Origin: Chryseobacterium taichungense
GTDB lineage: Bacteria > Bacteroidota > Bacteroidia > Flavobacteriales > Weeksellaceae
Length of the DNA: 64,000 nucleotides
Assembly: GCF_900109935.1 (NCBI RefSeq)
Contig: NZ_FOBV01000004.1
Location: forward strand, 62,001 to 126,000
Direction of reading: 5' to 3'
Part shown: in pieces, positions 43,001-51,515 of the stretch
Position numbering within the stretch: the stretch's first letter is position 1
Layout: each line of letters begins with the position of its first letter
Program-made: the position numbers and the translations under genes
Notes under the pieces: model-generated
Told to the model about the DNA's origin: nothing
Seen by the model: the letters and a program-made list of their open reading frames with translations, nothing else
The model's database searches: none

Positions 43001-43187
43001 TTCGGAAAATGGAGAAAACAGAGTGTATAGACCTGACCGTATTTTAAAGAGCGACGAAGGTTATATTATTGTTGATTTTAAGACAGGGGAAGAATCCGCG
43101 AAAAATGAACGCCAGATCGAAAATTATAAAAATATTCTTGAAAAGCTGGGAAGAAAGGTATTGAACACACAACTTATTTATCTGTAA
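40047..43187 (+). CDS. AddA/RecB-like UvrD-type helicase with C-terminal nuclease
   Basis: 1046 residues. Superfamily 1A motifs in order: Q-motif/Walker A INASAGSGKTYALVQR, LALTFTNKAANEMKERI (Ia), FDEFQDTSELQW (II), LVGDPKQSIYRFRGGE (III), LVLKDNWRSAQNIV (IV), VQIMTIHKAKGLEFPIVF (V) and YVATTRPVEQLFF (VI). The C-terminus has RVGLFVHELL-like GLFVHELLSQI and RPDRILKSDEGYIIVDFKTGEES, a RecB/Cas4-type PD-(D/E)xK nuclease. Double-strand break processing for RecA is expected. The AddB-like partner that often sits next to it is not in this window. A hairpin with T4 follows. Confidence 0.92.
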   Translation: MQNSYTVINASAGSGKTYALVQRLLMICLRYPNQQQSIRNILALTFTNKAANEMKERILTWLGNFSSEDFATNGDLKNIQKAFEQEGLKITIDELHIRAKKLLDYVLHNYSTLNIGTIDRFNSRLVRSFSYELGLAKNFNLEIEAEPFLIEAVDKMLDQIGENEVISESFMDYVDYSLENNERINLNKSLYDSAKEFVKDIHYEHLKNNKDFNSANYENIKNTLRKEIVLYKKQATELAEKSIDLFQSRNIEVEDFAQGKNGIGGFFTKVLDFYQQKRPGFPFPTTAEESVVNNYRKGASAKSKHKETDILEILDELLENRMKLILLYIETQKKEKILSALLPLKVNKDIQDELRKIEQENDLVLLSKFNILINENLRNEPSAFIYEKVGSQFQHYFFDEFQDTSELQWQNFLPLRDHSISTENTSFTLVGDPKQSIYRFRGGESKLMLDIINKKEISPKEAELLVLKDNWRSAQNIVRFNNDLYRFHSEILEEEHKNIFGTDAEQSPKSSMEGRVKVNLIENLTNDDFYNDTSERMRKDIQESLDNGFKFSDITILCRGNFDIFSYSQKLGNLKVFYKGEETNIKTISDKGLTLELSNTLKAVIEFLKWEVNPKNKPNLIMMMYYLNQLGRIHMNDFTLEMKEILDINAHEEVLLFIQNKYSLQLKQDHFPRFNLYNFVEYYINEFSVENKETDFLLNFLEMLFNFTQNAGASTKEFLKYWDEEASSYTIQASENIDAVQIMTIHKAKGLEFPIVFIPMMNKNRDAEFTNWFETSQDTALKSVNINQFNKNLEIYDEEIQKFNKQNSYKNFVDRLCLQYVATTRPVEQLFFYIQKANKTSNNLELLEFLQSKNTENLDEFDLYEVNPEQLKKHSKEKTTSFKTKDIHVLKNISENTTSIKIATPSKNYQVRNEKVRIGLFVHELLSQINTQKDIPKVLECYILEGQITIEESHTIKQELEKIVDTHSEFFDEKWEVINEKDIMISENGENRVYRPDRILKSDEGYIIVDFKTGEESAKNERQIENYKNILEKLGRKVLNTQLIYL

Positions 43188-43263
43188 GATGGATCTCAAT
43201 TTCTTAACTGAATCATAGATTTCCATAAGTAGATTTTAGAACTTCACCGTGGTTAAGAGATAA

Positions 43264-43300
43264 AGTTTCGGCGGCACCTTTGGTGCCGCCGAAACTGTTT
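43264..43300 (+). terminator. Hairpin of the GGCGGC-TTT-GCCGCC family, copy 2
   Basis: Perfect 15-bp arms (43264-43278, 43282-43296; left AGTTTCGGCGGCACC) with TTT loop, followed by GTTTT. It lies between the convergent helicase and ferritin genes and probably terminates transcription here, but it belongs to a dispersed family. Confidence 0.75.
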
Positions 43301-43314
43301 TATGCTAGAAAAAA

Positions 43315-43824
43315 TTAAGCTGTCGTATCTGGATTGAAAACCCTCTGTGCAAGTTCCTGGTCAAAAAGATACAATGCAGATGGGTTATCACTTACCATTT
43401 TTATTTTTGTCACCAGCTGAGAAGCGCTTGCTTCCTCCTCTACCTGCTCATTAATGAACCACTGTAGGAATGAGGTCGTTGCAAAATCTCCTTCATCATT
43501 GGCATTTTTCACGATATTGAAAATGCTTTTTGTTACTTTTCTTTCATGCTCCAATGCTCTTTCGAAAATATCGATTGCTCCTAAAAATTCGTGAGGTGGC
43601 TTTGGTATTTCACCAATGATGATTTCCCCTCCTACGTCATTAAGATAATCAAACATTTTATCGGCGTGCATCAATTCCTCTTTGCTCTGTACTCTGAAAT
43701 AGTTGGCAATTCCGTCCAGGTCTTTTCCTGAAAACCATGCAGACATAGACAGGTAATATTGAGCAGCGTATTGTTCGTGAGCTATTTGTTCGTTAAGTAA
43801 TTTCGCAATTTTCTCGCTAACCAT
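43315..43824 (-). CDS. Ferritin (iron-storage, non-haem)
   Basis: 169 residues from the ATG at 43824 (MVSEKIAKLLNEQIAHEQYAAQYYLSMSAW). An upstream frame to 43926 would add 34 hydrophobic residues and spans a strong promoter, so it is rejected. Ferroxidase residues are visible: Glu in NEQIAHEQ, ExxH in KEELMHADKMFDYL, and a later Glu/Gln in ERALEHERKV and QWFINEQVEEE. It makes the 24-subunit iron-storage shell. It has its own promoter 13 bp upstream. Confidence 0.95.
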   Translation of the reverse strand: MVSEKIAKLLNEQIAHEQYAAQYYLSMSAWFSGKDLDGIANYFRVQSKEELMHADKMFDYLNDVGGEIIIGEIPKPPHEFLGAIDIFERALEHERKVTKSIFNIVKNANDEGDFATTSFLQWFINEQVEEEASASQLVTKIKMVSDNPSALYLFDQELAQRVFNPDTTA

Positions 43825-43842
43825 AAGTAATAAATTTACGGT

Positions 43843-43874
43843 CAAAATTAGGGAATAAAACCCCGAAATCAAAA
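43843..43874 (-). promoter_or_regulatory. Ferritin promoter
   Basis: On the minus strand TTTTG (43874-43870), 19-bp spacer, TAATTTTG (43850-43843): the best match to the Bacteroidetes promoter consensus in the window. The leader is only about 13 nt and leaves no room for an iron-responsive element. Confidence 0.75.
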
Positions 43875-43891
43875 GTTTTAATAGAATTAAT

Positions 43892-43919
43892 GGAAAAAGG
43901 GTGGAATAAATTCCACCCT
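43892..43919 (-). terminator. Terminator of the DUF4890 gene
   Basis: Perfect 9-bp stem AGGGTGGAA / TTCCACCCT (43898-43906, 43911-43919) with T-rich sequence on the minus-strand 3' side. Confidence 0.8.
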
Positions 43920-43948
43920 CTAACACATTAAAAAATCAAAATTATAAA

Positions 43949-44404
43949 CTACTTCGTTGCATCCGGAGCTACCGTATTCATTGGCTTATGCATTTTCGCT
44001 CCTCTCTCTTTCATTGCCATTCTTCTTTGTTCCATTTTAGCTTTTCTGTCAGCCTGCCATTTATCATATTGCTGAGGCGTCAGAATCTGTTTCATATCGG
44101 CATCCATTTGTGCTCTTTTAGCTTTCATCTCTTCCATTCTTGCCTGTCTTTCGCCCTTATTTTTTTCAAAGTCGGCTTTCATTTCTGCTTTTCTTTTATC
44201 CTGCAGCGCTTTGATTTTGTCGACCTGAGCTTGGTTCAGGTTTAAATCTTTCTGCATTTCTGCTAAGTGCTCTTGTTCCTTTTGCTGAAACTTCTGTTGC
44301 ATCTCAGCTTTTCTTGCTTGTCTGTCCTGAGGAGTAGTGGTTTGTTGTGCTATTGCAAAACTTCCAAATCCGACAAATGCTGCTGCTAATACTAATTTTT
44401 TCAT
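43949..44404 (-). CDS. Secreted DUF4890/Spy-like helical protein
   Basis: 151 residues: signal peptide (AFVGFGSFAIAQ), then an almost wholly helical, highly charged mature part rich in Lys, Gln, Met and Ala. DLNLNQAQVDKIKALQDKRKAEMKADF and QILTPQQYDKWQADRKAKME are the two LTxxQ-type motifs that mark the Spy/CpxP and DUF4890 group. Such proteins are periplasmic chaperones or stress sensors. Its terminator separates it from the ferritin gene. Confidence 0.82.
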   Translation of the reverse strand: MKKLVLAAAFVGFGSFAIAQQTTTPQDRQARKAEMQQKFQQKEQEHLAEMQKDLNLNQAQVDKIKALQDKRKAEMKADFEKNKGERQARMEEMKAKRAQMDADMKQILTPQQYDKWQADRKAKMEQRRMAMKERGAKMHKPMNTVAPDATK

Positions 44405-44522
44405 ATTCTAAAATCTTTAATTATTTCTTTTATACCTTTTTGATTATTGGTTAAAACAAAAGTTAAAATGTAAATTTCATAAATTTTGTTAAAATTAAAT
44501 ATCAATTTGTCAATAATGATTA

Positions 44523-44555
44523 TAAAAAAAAGAGCAGATTAAAAAAACCTGCCCT
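44523..44555 (-). terminator. Terminator of the Asn/Gly/Arg-rich protein gene
   Basis: AGAGCAG / CTGCCCT stem (44531-44537, 44549-44555; one G-U) followed on the minus strand by T7-T8. Confidence 0.7.
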
Positions 44556-44584
44556 TCACACCACTTAAATATAATATATGAAAA

Positions 44585-45586
44585 TTAATTCTTTGCAAAT
44601 CCGTTTCTGAAACCGCCGTTGCCTTTTCTTTCACCTCCATTATTCTGCTGTTTCGGCGCTGAATTTTCACTTCTTCTAAAACCTCCTTCATTTCTGAAAC
44701 CACCATTATTTTCTCTTCTCGGGGCCTCTTCTCTTCTCATTTCCCCACCTCTGAATCCGCCTCCACGATTTCCATTGTTTTCAGCTCTTTCATTACGGAA
44801 TCCTCCATTATTTCTGATTTCGGGATTATTATTTCCCCTAAATCCTCCGTTATTTCTCGGTGCATTATTATCACTTCTGAAACCGGAATTGTCATTGCTT
44901 CTTTTATCTGCCTGGCCACGGAAGCTTCCATTATTACCATCTCTTACAGGACCTCTGAAACCATTATTTGGTCTGTCGGATCTTACGATTTTGAAAGTCG
45001 GATTATCCATTCTTCTGAACTTCGCTCTGTCGACCCTGTAGATATTGATGTTTACGTTTCTGTATCTTGGCATCGGTCTGCAGATTGCTGCATAATGCGT
45101 TCTTCTGTAATTCTGGAAATAAACTACCGGGCTATATCCTCTGTAATAATTATTCTGAAAAACTACAAAAACTCTCGGTCCCATAATTCTCTGTAACGCG
45201 TAGAATCTGTCATAGTACCATCTGTCCGGATTGTATCGGTAGAATCTATTCCATGATGAAAAGCTTACATAGAGATTGTTTAATCTTATAATCTGATCAA
45301 TCTGCCATGGACTTAGCCTGTTTTGAGTAAAGAAAACATTCCAGTTGATATTAACGATACTGTTTCTGTAATCGTTGTAATTAGTCTGGTAATAATCCTG
45401 TGGATAATAGTCCTGAGGATAATTATAATAATAGTCATCCGGGAAATAGTTCTGATCATCTTCATCACTGTAATAGCCTCCGTCATTCTGATAATATCCG
45501 TCATCCTCCCAACCGTTGTTTGGATACTGCTGAGCAAAGGAAAACATTCCGAGGCTCAAAGCAAAACCGATCAATATTTTTTTCAT
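44585..45586 (-). CDS. Secreted Tyr/Asn-rich protein with C-terminal NGGFR repeats
   Basis: 333 residues. Signal peptide (SLGMFSFAQ), then an acidic tyrosine-rich segment (about 20-75: repeated DYY/YPQDYY), a central globular part (about 80-200) with LSPWQIDQIIRLNNLYVSF, and a long C-terminal tail (about 205-333) of short repeats built on N-N-G-G-F-R with interspersed E/R. The tail is of low complexity and resembles RGG-type sequences, unusual for an exported bacterial protein. No family recognised beyond this general pattern. Confidence 0.75.
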   Translation of the reverse strand: MKKILIGFALSLGMFSFAQQYPNNGWEDDGYYQNDGGYYSDEDDQNYFPDDYYYNYPQDYYPQDYYQTNYNDYRNSIVNINWNVFFTQNRLSPWQIDQIIRLNNLYVSFSSWNRFYRYNPDRWYYDRFYALQRIMGPRVFVVFQNNYYRGYSPVVYFQNYRRTHYAAICRPMPRYRNVNINIYRVDRAKFRRMDNPTFKIVRSDRPNNGFRGPVRDGNNGSFRGQADKRSNDNSGFRSDNNAPRNNGGFRGNNNPEIRNNGGFRNERAENNGNRGGGFRGGEMRREEAPRRENNGGFRNEGGFRRSENSAPKQQNNGGERKGNGGFRNGFAKN

Positions 45587-45723
45587 TTTTATAGTCGTTA
45601 ATTGGTTAATAATAGTCGAATTTCTTATTCTACCTTTTTGATATAAATCGAAAAAAGAAGTTAAATCTTACGATAAAACTTCTTTTAATTTTATATTAAA
45701 TAATTGAAAATCAAATGTTAAAT

Positions 45724-48375
45724 TTATAACCTTCCACTTTCTTTTACCCAATCGGAAATCTTTTTATTGAAATCTGCTTTGTCTTTAAGGTCCTCAAGTT
45801 TAAGATGCATACGGTACCTCCAGTAATGCGGGAAGACCGCAGGATTATTGATTCTTTCATTATCCATTTCTGCGTTTGCCAGCTCTTTATCAGTGGCTAA
45901 AAATTCCTGTATCGGGAATATAGCCAGCATGGCATCGTTGTATAAATGCTGCTTCATGATGATTTCGGCAAGATGCGGATCCAGATCTGCAGGCGCCTGC
46001 CCAAACTGAATCAGCTGAAGATTGAAATACTGCTGGGTAAGCTCAGGATTTTCTTTCCACCATTGTCTGAGTGTGGAGCTGTCATGGGAAGAGGCAGTTA
46101 CTACGTTCAGATAACCCGCATTTTTAGGATTGTAAAAAGGAATATTATCAGAAGGCATTCTCTGAACTTTCAAAGCGACGATCGCCAGTTCATCCATTAC
46201 AGCGGGAACACAATCCGGAACAAGTCCCAAATCTTCACCGCAGATCAGCATTTTGGTCGCATTCAGAATTACAGGAAGTTTTTCCATTGCTTTTTCATAC
46301 CATAGATGATCCTGTCTTTTAAAGAAATAATCGTGGTACAGATCATAAATTACTTTCTTTTCCCAATCCGAAAGATAATGATAAGAATCCGTATGATATA
46401 CGTTGAATCTTGGATGATAAACAACCTGCCCGTTTCTCTCTTCAATTAAGAATAAAACATTGGCACAAAGCGAAATCAACTGTTCTTCTATTGGACCTCG
46501 CGGATTTTTCTTAAAGAAATCAGATAACTTTCTCTGCGTATTGAATTCCTCTTTAAAAGAATAGGTTCCGTCATGATTGTTGTTGATAAATTCAAGTGCT
46601 TTTTCTCTGTCTTCTCCGAAATATTTCCACAAAATCTGATCATTGATAAATGGCTTGCAATATCTGTCAAAATTAAACGGAATATGCCATGCGCCGAATT
46701 CTTCCAATGTCACCGGCACAGCAGGATAAAAATAGCCAAGAATTCCCTGTATCGCTGAAATCGGCATTCTCCAGATTCTGAAAAATCCTAAAATATGGTC
46801 AATTCTCATCGCATCAAAATACTGTTCCAATGCTTTAAACCTGTTTTTCCACCATTTATAATCATCGGCTTTCATGGCTTCCCAGTTGTAGGTCGGGAAT
46901 TCCCAGTTTTGGCCAAGCTCTGTAAACTGATCCGGTGGTGCACCTGCTTGGAAATCCATTCCGAATAACTCAGGCTCTGTCCATGCTTCTACGGAATATC
47001 GGTAAATTCCGATTGGCAAGTCACCCTTTACCGAAACACCAAGATGATGAGTATAATCAATGGCTTCTTTCAATTGCTTGTGAAGCTGATACTGTACCCA
47101 CGCATGAAGCATTGAAGCATCATAATCTTTACTTTTGGCATTGAAGAAAGGTGCAATTTTCCCGGCTATGTATTTTTTGTGCGTTTTCCATTCGTTGAAA
47201 TTAGGTGTTTTATATTTATCCCTTAAAACACAGAACGCAGAATAAGGAATAAGCCAGGATTCATTGTCTTTGATAAACTTTTTAAAGTTCCTGTCTTTGT
47301 AAATTTTATCTTTATCTTCATTAAAAACCGCTTTCAGGTATTTCCATTTACCGGAGATCATTTTTTCATAATCAATCAGCTCGAGGGAATTTAATTCAGA
47401 TTTTTCATTTTCATATTCCGCAGTAAAACTTTCAGGTAAAGGGAAATCAAGATTTTCAAGTGAAATATACTGCGGGTGAAGTGCATAAACAGAAACCGCT
47501 GCGTATGGATAAGAATCCGTCCATGTATAATTTGCAGTAGTATCATTAATCGGTAGAATCTGAATGATTCCAAGATTGGTTTCATTTGCCCAGTCCGCCA
47601 GTTTTTTCAGATCAGAAAACTCTCCGACACCGAAGCCGTCATCTGTCCTGAGGGAAAAAATAGGAACGGCAACCCCTGCATCGTGATACATCTGATACAG
47701 TTTAAATTTAAAATAATGATCTGAAACGATCTGCAGAACATCTCTGGAGGAATTCGGTGACGCAAAGCGGTTCTCACCTGCTTCTACATCTACAATCTTT
47801 CCGGTCTGCTTATCATAGAGACAATATTTATACTGAATAAATTCATTTTCAGGAATTTCAACGGACGCTTCCCACACGCCAAAATCGGTTTGTGATAAAT
47901 GAATTGCTTTTTCATAGTCCCAGTTCCCAAGAGAAGCTGTGCTCCCGAATAGCACAATGGCCCAGTTTGTATTGTAGATTGGCGCCTCAATTCTGAATAA
48001 ATGAGTATGCTTTTTTAAAACTGATATTTTTTCAGGTTTAAATGTATTCAGTTTATTGTAAAGAATTTTGTTATTCAGGTAATTTTCGGGGAAATTTTTA
48101 TTGTTCCAATGATCAAAAATGACGAATTCTTTATAATTATGAGGAAAGTTCAGACGATGCGGAACAAATTCTTCGCGCAGGATATTTCCCCTGTCATCTA
48201 CAAGCTGATACTGATAAGAAATAAATTTTGAAAAATAATCAACTTCACATTTCCAAAGACCATTTTCTGTATAAAACATCGGATGAACCTGTGATACAGC
48301 ATCTTCTTCGCTAATAACCAACTGAAGCCGTTCTCCGACTTTTGTACTGTAACCTACATTAAAATATAGCTTCAT
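45724..48375 (-). CDS. malQ: 4-alpha-glucanotransferase (amylomaltase, DPE2-like)
   Basis: 883 residues, much longer than E. coli MalQ. Two N-terminal CBM20-like starch-binding domains (about 1-105 and 125-220; second has VLFGSTASLGNWDYEKAIHLSQTDFGVWEA). Then a GH77 barrel starting VPIFSLRTDDGFGVGEFSDLKKLADW. Catalytic residues: nucleophile Asp in FDAMRIDHILGFFR, acid/base Glu in LICGEDLGLVPDCV, and the third Asp in ASSHDSSTLRQWW. It transfers glucan segments between maltooligosaccharides or glycogen. The plant DPE2-type domain set suggests action on branched or polymeric acceptor. It has no signal peptide. Standalone gene. Confidence 0.93.
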   Translation of the reverse strand: MKLYFNVGYSTKVGERLQLVISEEDAVSQVHPMFYTENGLWKCEVDYFSKFISYQYQLVDDRGNILREEFVPHRLNFPHNYKEFVIFDHWNNKNFPENYLNNKILYNKLNTFKPEKISVLKKHTHLFRIEAPIYNTNWAIVLFGSTASLGNWDYEKAIHLSQTDFGVWEASVEIPENEFIQYKYCLYDKQTGKIVDVEAGENRFASPNSSRDVLQIVSDHYFKFKLYQMYHDAGVAVPIFSLRTDDGFGVGEFSDLKKLADWANETNLGIIQILPINDTTANYTWTDSYPYAAVSVYALHPQYISLENLDFPLPESFTAEYENEKSELNSLELIDYEKMISGKWKYLKAVFNEDKDKIYKDRNFKKFIKDNESWLIPYSAFCVLRDKYKTPNFNEWKTHKKYIAGKIAPFFNAKSKDYDASMLHAWVQYQLHKQLKEAIDYTHHLGVSVKGDLPIGIYRYSVEAWTEPELFGMDFQAGAPPDQFTELGQNWEFPTYNWEAMKADDYKWWKNRFKALEQYFDAMRIDHILGFFRIWRMPISAIQGILGYFYPAVPVTLEEFGAWHIPFNFDRYCKPFINDQILWKYFGEDREKALEFINNNHDGTYSFKEEFNTQRKLSDFFKKNPRGPIEEQLISLCANVLFLIEERNGQVVYHPRFNVYHTDSYHYLSDWEKKVIYDLYHDYFFKRQDHLWYEKAMEKLPVILNATKMLICGEDLGLVPDCVPAVMDELAIVALKVQRMPSDNIPFYNPKNAGYLNVVTASSHDSSTLRQWWKENPELTQQYFNLQLIQFGQAPADLDPHLAEIIMKQHLYNDAMLAIFPIQEFLATDKELANAEMDNERINNPAVFPHYWRYRMHLKLEDLKDKADFNKKISDWVKESGRL

Positions 48376-48443
48376 TTACATTTTTTTATAAAAATACATC
48401 ATAATATTGAAAAATAAAACTTATTGAATATCAAATATTCATT

Positions 48444-48476
48444 AAAAAACCTTCTCAAAATATTTTGAAAAGGTTT
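48444..48476 (-). terminator. Terminator of the T9SS cargo gene
   Basis: AAACCTTCTCAAA / TTTGAAAAGGTTT (48447-48459, 48464-48476, one mismatch) followed on the minus strand by T6. Confidence 0.7.
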
Positions 48477-48498
48477 AAATTTTATTAAAAATAAAGGC

Positions 48499-49665
48499 TT
48501 ATTTCGTTACAATAATTTTTTTGTTAAGCAATACTTTTCCGGAATCGTCGGTAATATTAACCAGATAAGCACCGTTCACGAGATTCTTCAGATAAACCTG
48601 TTGATTTAAAGAGCCATTTTTCACTGATAAATTCTGATCCATTACATTTTTTCCTGACAGGTCAAAAATATTGAGTTTAATATTTCCTTTTACCGATTTG
48701 TCATTGACATTAATGTTGATCAATTTTTCATCTACTCTTGTCGGATAGATATCGAGATTAGCAAAAACATTGTTTAATACCGCTTTGTCATTAGCAAAAT
48801 ATTTACTGGCTAAATCATAAATATGCAAATTCTCCTGACCTGGAAGCTGTACTGCCTGCAAAGTATTAAGATCGACTTCATATAAAGCAGCACCCTTTGC
48901 ACTGGCGATCACCACTTTTCCGTTAGAATTCACAGCAGATCCATTCACGGAGTAATTATCCGGAATGCCTGAAATTTTACCTACAAACTTTGCTTTTAAG
49001 TCTTTTGTTGAAACTTTAAATACATTTCCGGAAGCCGAAAAAATATAGAAATTATTATCTGCATCGGCAATCATATCACCTCCGAAACCCGTTTCAATCG
49101 TAGTGAAAGAATTTTTGCCGTTGGAAGCATCATCAGTAATGATTCCCAAATCACTTACAACATATTGACTTCCTATTCTGCTGATTTTCAGGAATTGCGT
49201 CCCAGAATTGTTGACTGCATAAATATTCCCATCATACCCCGTTGCCATTCTTGTAAAGTGAGAATTAATATCACAGGAACTCACTCTGGCTACATTATTT
49301 TCAATCAAAGTAATTTCCTTGGATTTTGCGTTCAACACATAAATATTCGACGAAAACATGGGTATGTACACAAGATTGTTATTGGAAGCATCATAAGCAA
49401 GGGTGGCCATATTCATAGCCTGAGCATTGTTATAGGCATTCTTATCTTCGGTTACCAAACCGTTTCTTGTTTGTGAAAAGACTTTTGCAGAAGTATCTGC
49501 CGTAAAAATCTTCTCCCCGGAATTTCCATTTGCTAAATCAATAGCACGGAAATCATTAAACACAATATTCGGAGTGTCTTTACCGACAAGCGCAAAAAAA
49601 TCCTGTTGTGCAGATGCATTGGCACCGATTAAAAGCAGAAATAAAGGGAATAGATGTTTTTTCAT
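48499..49665 (-). CDS. Secreted beta-propeller-like protein with T9SS type A sorting domain
   Basis: 388 residues. Signal peptide ending GANASAQQ. The body (about 25-300) has repeated short beta-rich segments (NNLVYIPMFSSNIYVLNA, GYDGNIYAVNNSG, NNFYIFSASGNVFKV, NGKVVIASAKGAALYEVDL), likely a propeller. The last 75 residues (NVFANLDIYPTRVDEKLININV ... KNLVNGAYLVNITDDSGKVLLNKKIIVTK) are the type A C-terminal sorting domain, which directs export through the type IX system and attachment or release at the cell surface. Binding partner unknown. Confidence 0.87.
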   Translation of the reverse strand: MKKHLFPLFLLLIGANASAQQDFFALVGKDTPNIVFNDFRAIDLANGNSGEKIFTADTSAKVFSQTRNGLVTEDKNAYNNAQAMNMATLAYDASNNNLVYIPMFSSNIYVLNAKSKEITLIENNVARVSSCDINSHFTRMATGYDGNIYAVNNSGTQFLKISRIGSQYVVSDLGIITDDASNGKNSFTTIETGFGGDMIADADNNFYIFSASGNVFKVSTKDLKAKFVGKISGIPDNYSVNGSAVNSNGKVVIASAKGAALYEVDLNTLQAVQLPGQENLHIYDLASKYFANDKAVLNNVFANLDIYPTRVDEKLININVNDKSVKGNIKLNIFDLSGKNVMDQNLSVKNGSLNQQVYLKNLVNGAYLVNITDDSGKVLLNKKIIVTK

Positions 49666-49774
49666 AGTATATAAATTTAATTTTTAATCATTTTATTATG
49701 ACTAAGTTACAAATTTTTGAATTGAATTTTAAAAAATTTTTGAGGTTAATAAAAAATTTTGAAAAGGAATCTCT

Positions 49775-49851
49775 GTCATTCTGACGAAGGAAGAATCTCA
49801 TGCAATTATATATGAGATTCTTCATTTCGCTTTTGCTTCATTCAGAATGAC
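49775..49851. repeat. GTCATTCTGA-family palindromic repeat, full copy
   Basis: GTCATTCTGACGAAGGAAGAATCTCATG, an AT-rich loop, then TATGAGATTCTTCATTTCGC...CATTCAGAATGACA. The two halves pair over most of their length. Confidence 0.85.
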
Positions 49852-49861
49852 ATTTGCGCAT

Positions 49862-49892
49862 AAAAAAACTCCCACAAAAATTGTGAGAGTTT
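49862..49892 (-). terminator. Terminator of cysS
   Basis: AAACTCCCACA / TGTGAGAGTTT stem (49866-49876, 49882-49892, one G-U) followed on the minus strand by T7. Confidence 0.8.
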
Positions 49893-49914
49893 GTATACCA
49901 ATATTTTTAGAATT

Positions 49915-51381
49915 TTAATTTAAAACATAAGAAGTTCCATCTCTTCCGTCTTTCAATTCGATGCCTTCGGCAAGAAGCTTGTCACGAATCTGATCTGAAA
50001 GTTCGAAATTTTTTGATTTTCTCGCCTGATTTCTTAATTCGATTAAAACCTTTAATGTCTGATCAAGTTTTTCATTATTATTTTCTTCAATATTCTGAAG
50101 CCCTAAAACATCGAAAACAAATGCATTCAATGTAGATTTTAATTCCTCTAAGTCTTTCGTTGAAATCGTTTCCTTATTATCATTCAAAGCAAAGATATAT
50201 TTTACCGCTTCAAATAAATGCGCAATTAAAACAGGTGAATTAAAATCATCTGTTAGAGCATCATATGCTTTATTTTTCCATTCCTCCAGACTGAAAGCTG
50301 ATTCTTTTTCGTCGTTTGGAGTAATATTATGTAAAACTTTAATAGCTTCCATTAATCTGATGAAACCTTTTTCACTGGCCAGCATCGCATCATTGGAAAT
50401 ATCCAGCACACTTCTGTAATGAGCCTGCAGGAAGCAAAAACGTACAATCGACGGATGGAAAGGCTTTTCAAAGAAATCATTTTCACCAGTAACTAACTGC
50501 ATCGGTAAAATATAATTCCCCGTAGACTTACTCATACGCTGAGAATTCATCGTCAGCATATTCGCATGCATCCAGTAATTTACCGGAGCGGCATCATTGC
50601 AGGCTTTTCCCTGTGCGATTTCACATTCGTGGTGTGGAAATTTAAGATCCATTCCTCCGCCATGAATGTCGAAAGTTTCACCTAAATATTTCGTGCTCAT
50701 TGCGGTACACTCCAGGTGCCATCCCGGGAAGCCTTCTCCCCAAGGGGAATTCCATCGCATAATATGTGCCGGAGAAGCTTTTTTCCAAAGGGCGAAATCC
50801 TGTGGATTTTTCTTTTCTCCCTGTCCGTCCAGATCGCGGGTATTGGCAAAAAGTTCTTCAATATTTCTTTTGGAAAGCTCACCGTAGTTTAAACCTCTTC
50901 TGTTGTATTCCAGCACATCAAAATACACAGAACCATTGCTTTCGTAAGCGAATCCTCTTTCGATTAGCTTTTGGGTCAATTCGATCTGCTCTACAATATG
51001 ACCGGTTGCAGTCGGCTCAATATTTGGAGGCAACAAATTAAACAGATCCAGCACTTTATGAAAATCCACAGTATATTTCTGAACGATTTCCATGGGTTCC
51101 AGCTTTTCGAGACGGGTCTGTTTTACAAAACGGTCGTTGTTTACATCACCATCATCAGTAAGGTGACCTGCATCGGTGATATTTCTTACATATCTTACTT
51201 TATAGCCAAGATGCATTAAACTTCTGTAAATAAAATCAAAGGAAAGAAAGGTTCTGACATTTCCTAAATGCACATTGCTGTAAACGGTTGGTCCGCAAAC
51301 ATACATTCCAACATTTCCTTCTAAAATGGGTTTAAATATTTCTTTTTCGCTGGTAAGCGAGTTGTATATTTTTAATTGCAT
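49915..51381 (-). CDS. cysS: Cysteinyl-tRNA synthetase
   Basis: 488 residues, class I synthetase. [21 protein letters not shown] contains the first zinc ligand Cys and the HIGH-type HLGN; the zinc site continues in WHLECTAMS and [20 protein letters not shown] is the KMSKS motif. The C-terminal helical anticodon-binding part (about 360-488) is complete and ends with [17 protein letters not shown]. It charges tRNA-Cys; essential housekeeping. Confidence 0.97.
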   Translation of the reverse strand: MQLKIYNSLTSEKEIFKPILEGNVGMYVCGPTVYSNVHLGNVRTFLSFDFIYRSLMHLGYKVRYVRNITDAGHLTDDGDVNNDRFVKQTRLEKLEPMEIVQKYTVDFHKVLDLFNLLPPNIEPTATGHIVEQIELTQKLIERGFAYESNGSVYFDVLEYNRRGLNYGELSKRNIEELFANTRDLDGQGEKKNPQDFALWKKASPAHIMRWNSPWGEGFPGWHLECTAMSTKYLGETFDIHGGGMDLKFPHHECEIAQGKACNDAAPVNYWMHANMLTMNSQRMSKSTGNYILPMQLVTGENDFFEKPFHPSIVRFCFLQAHYRSVLDISNDAMLASEKGFIRLMEAIKVLHNITPNDEKESAFSLEEWKNKAYDALTDDFNSPVLIAHLFEAVKYIFALNDNKETISTKDLEELKSTLNAFVFDVLGLQNIEENNNEKLDQTLKVLIELRNQARKSKNFELSDQIRDKLLAEGIELKDGRDGTSYVLN

Positions 51382-51515
51382 GATTCTTTATAAGTGATAA
51401 TTAATGATTGATAAATGATTTTTAAAATTTAATTCAAGATAAATCTTTCACAACAAATAATTGTCGTGATAAATATTTTATCTGAGATTTTTTTAAATTT
51501 TATCATTATTAAATT

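Noticed and set aside
43825..43926. N-terminal membrane extension of ferritin
   Set aside because: It contains the promoter, and known ferritins start at the MVSEKIAKLL position.
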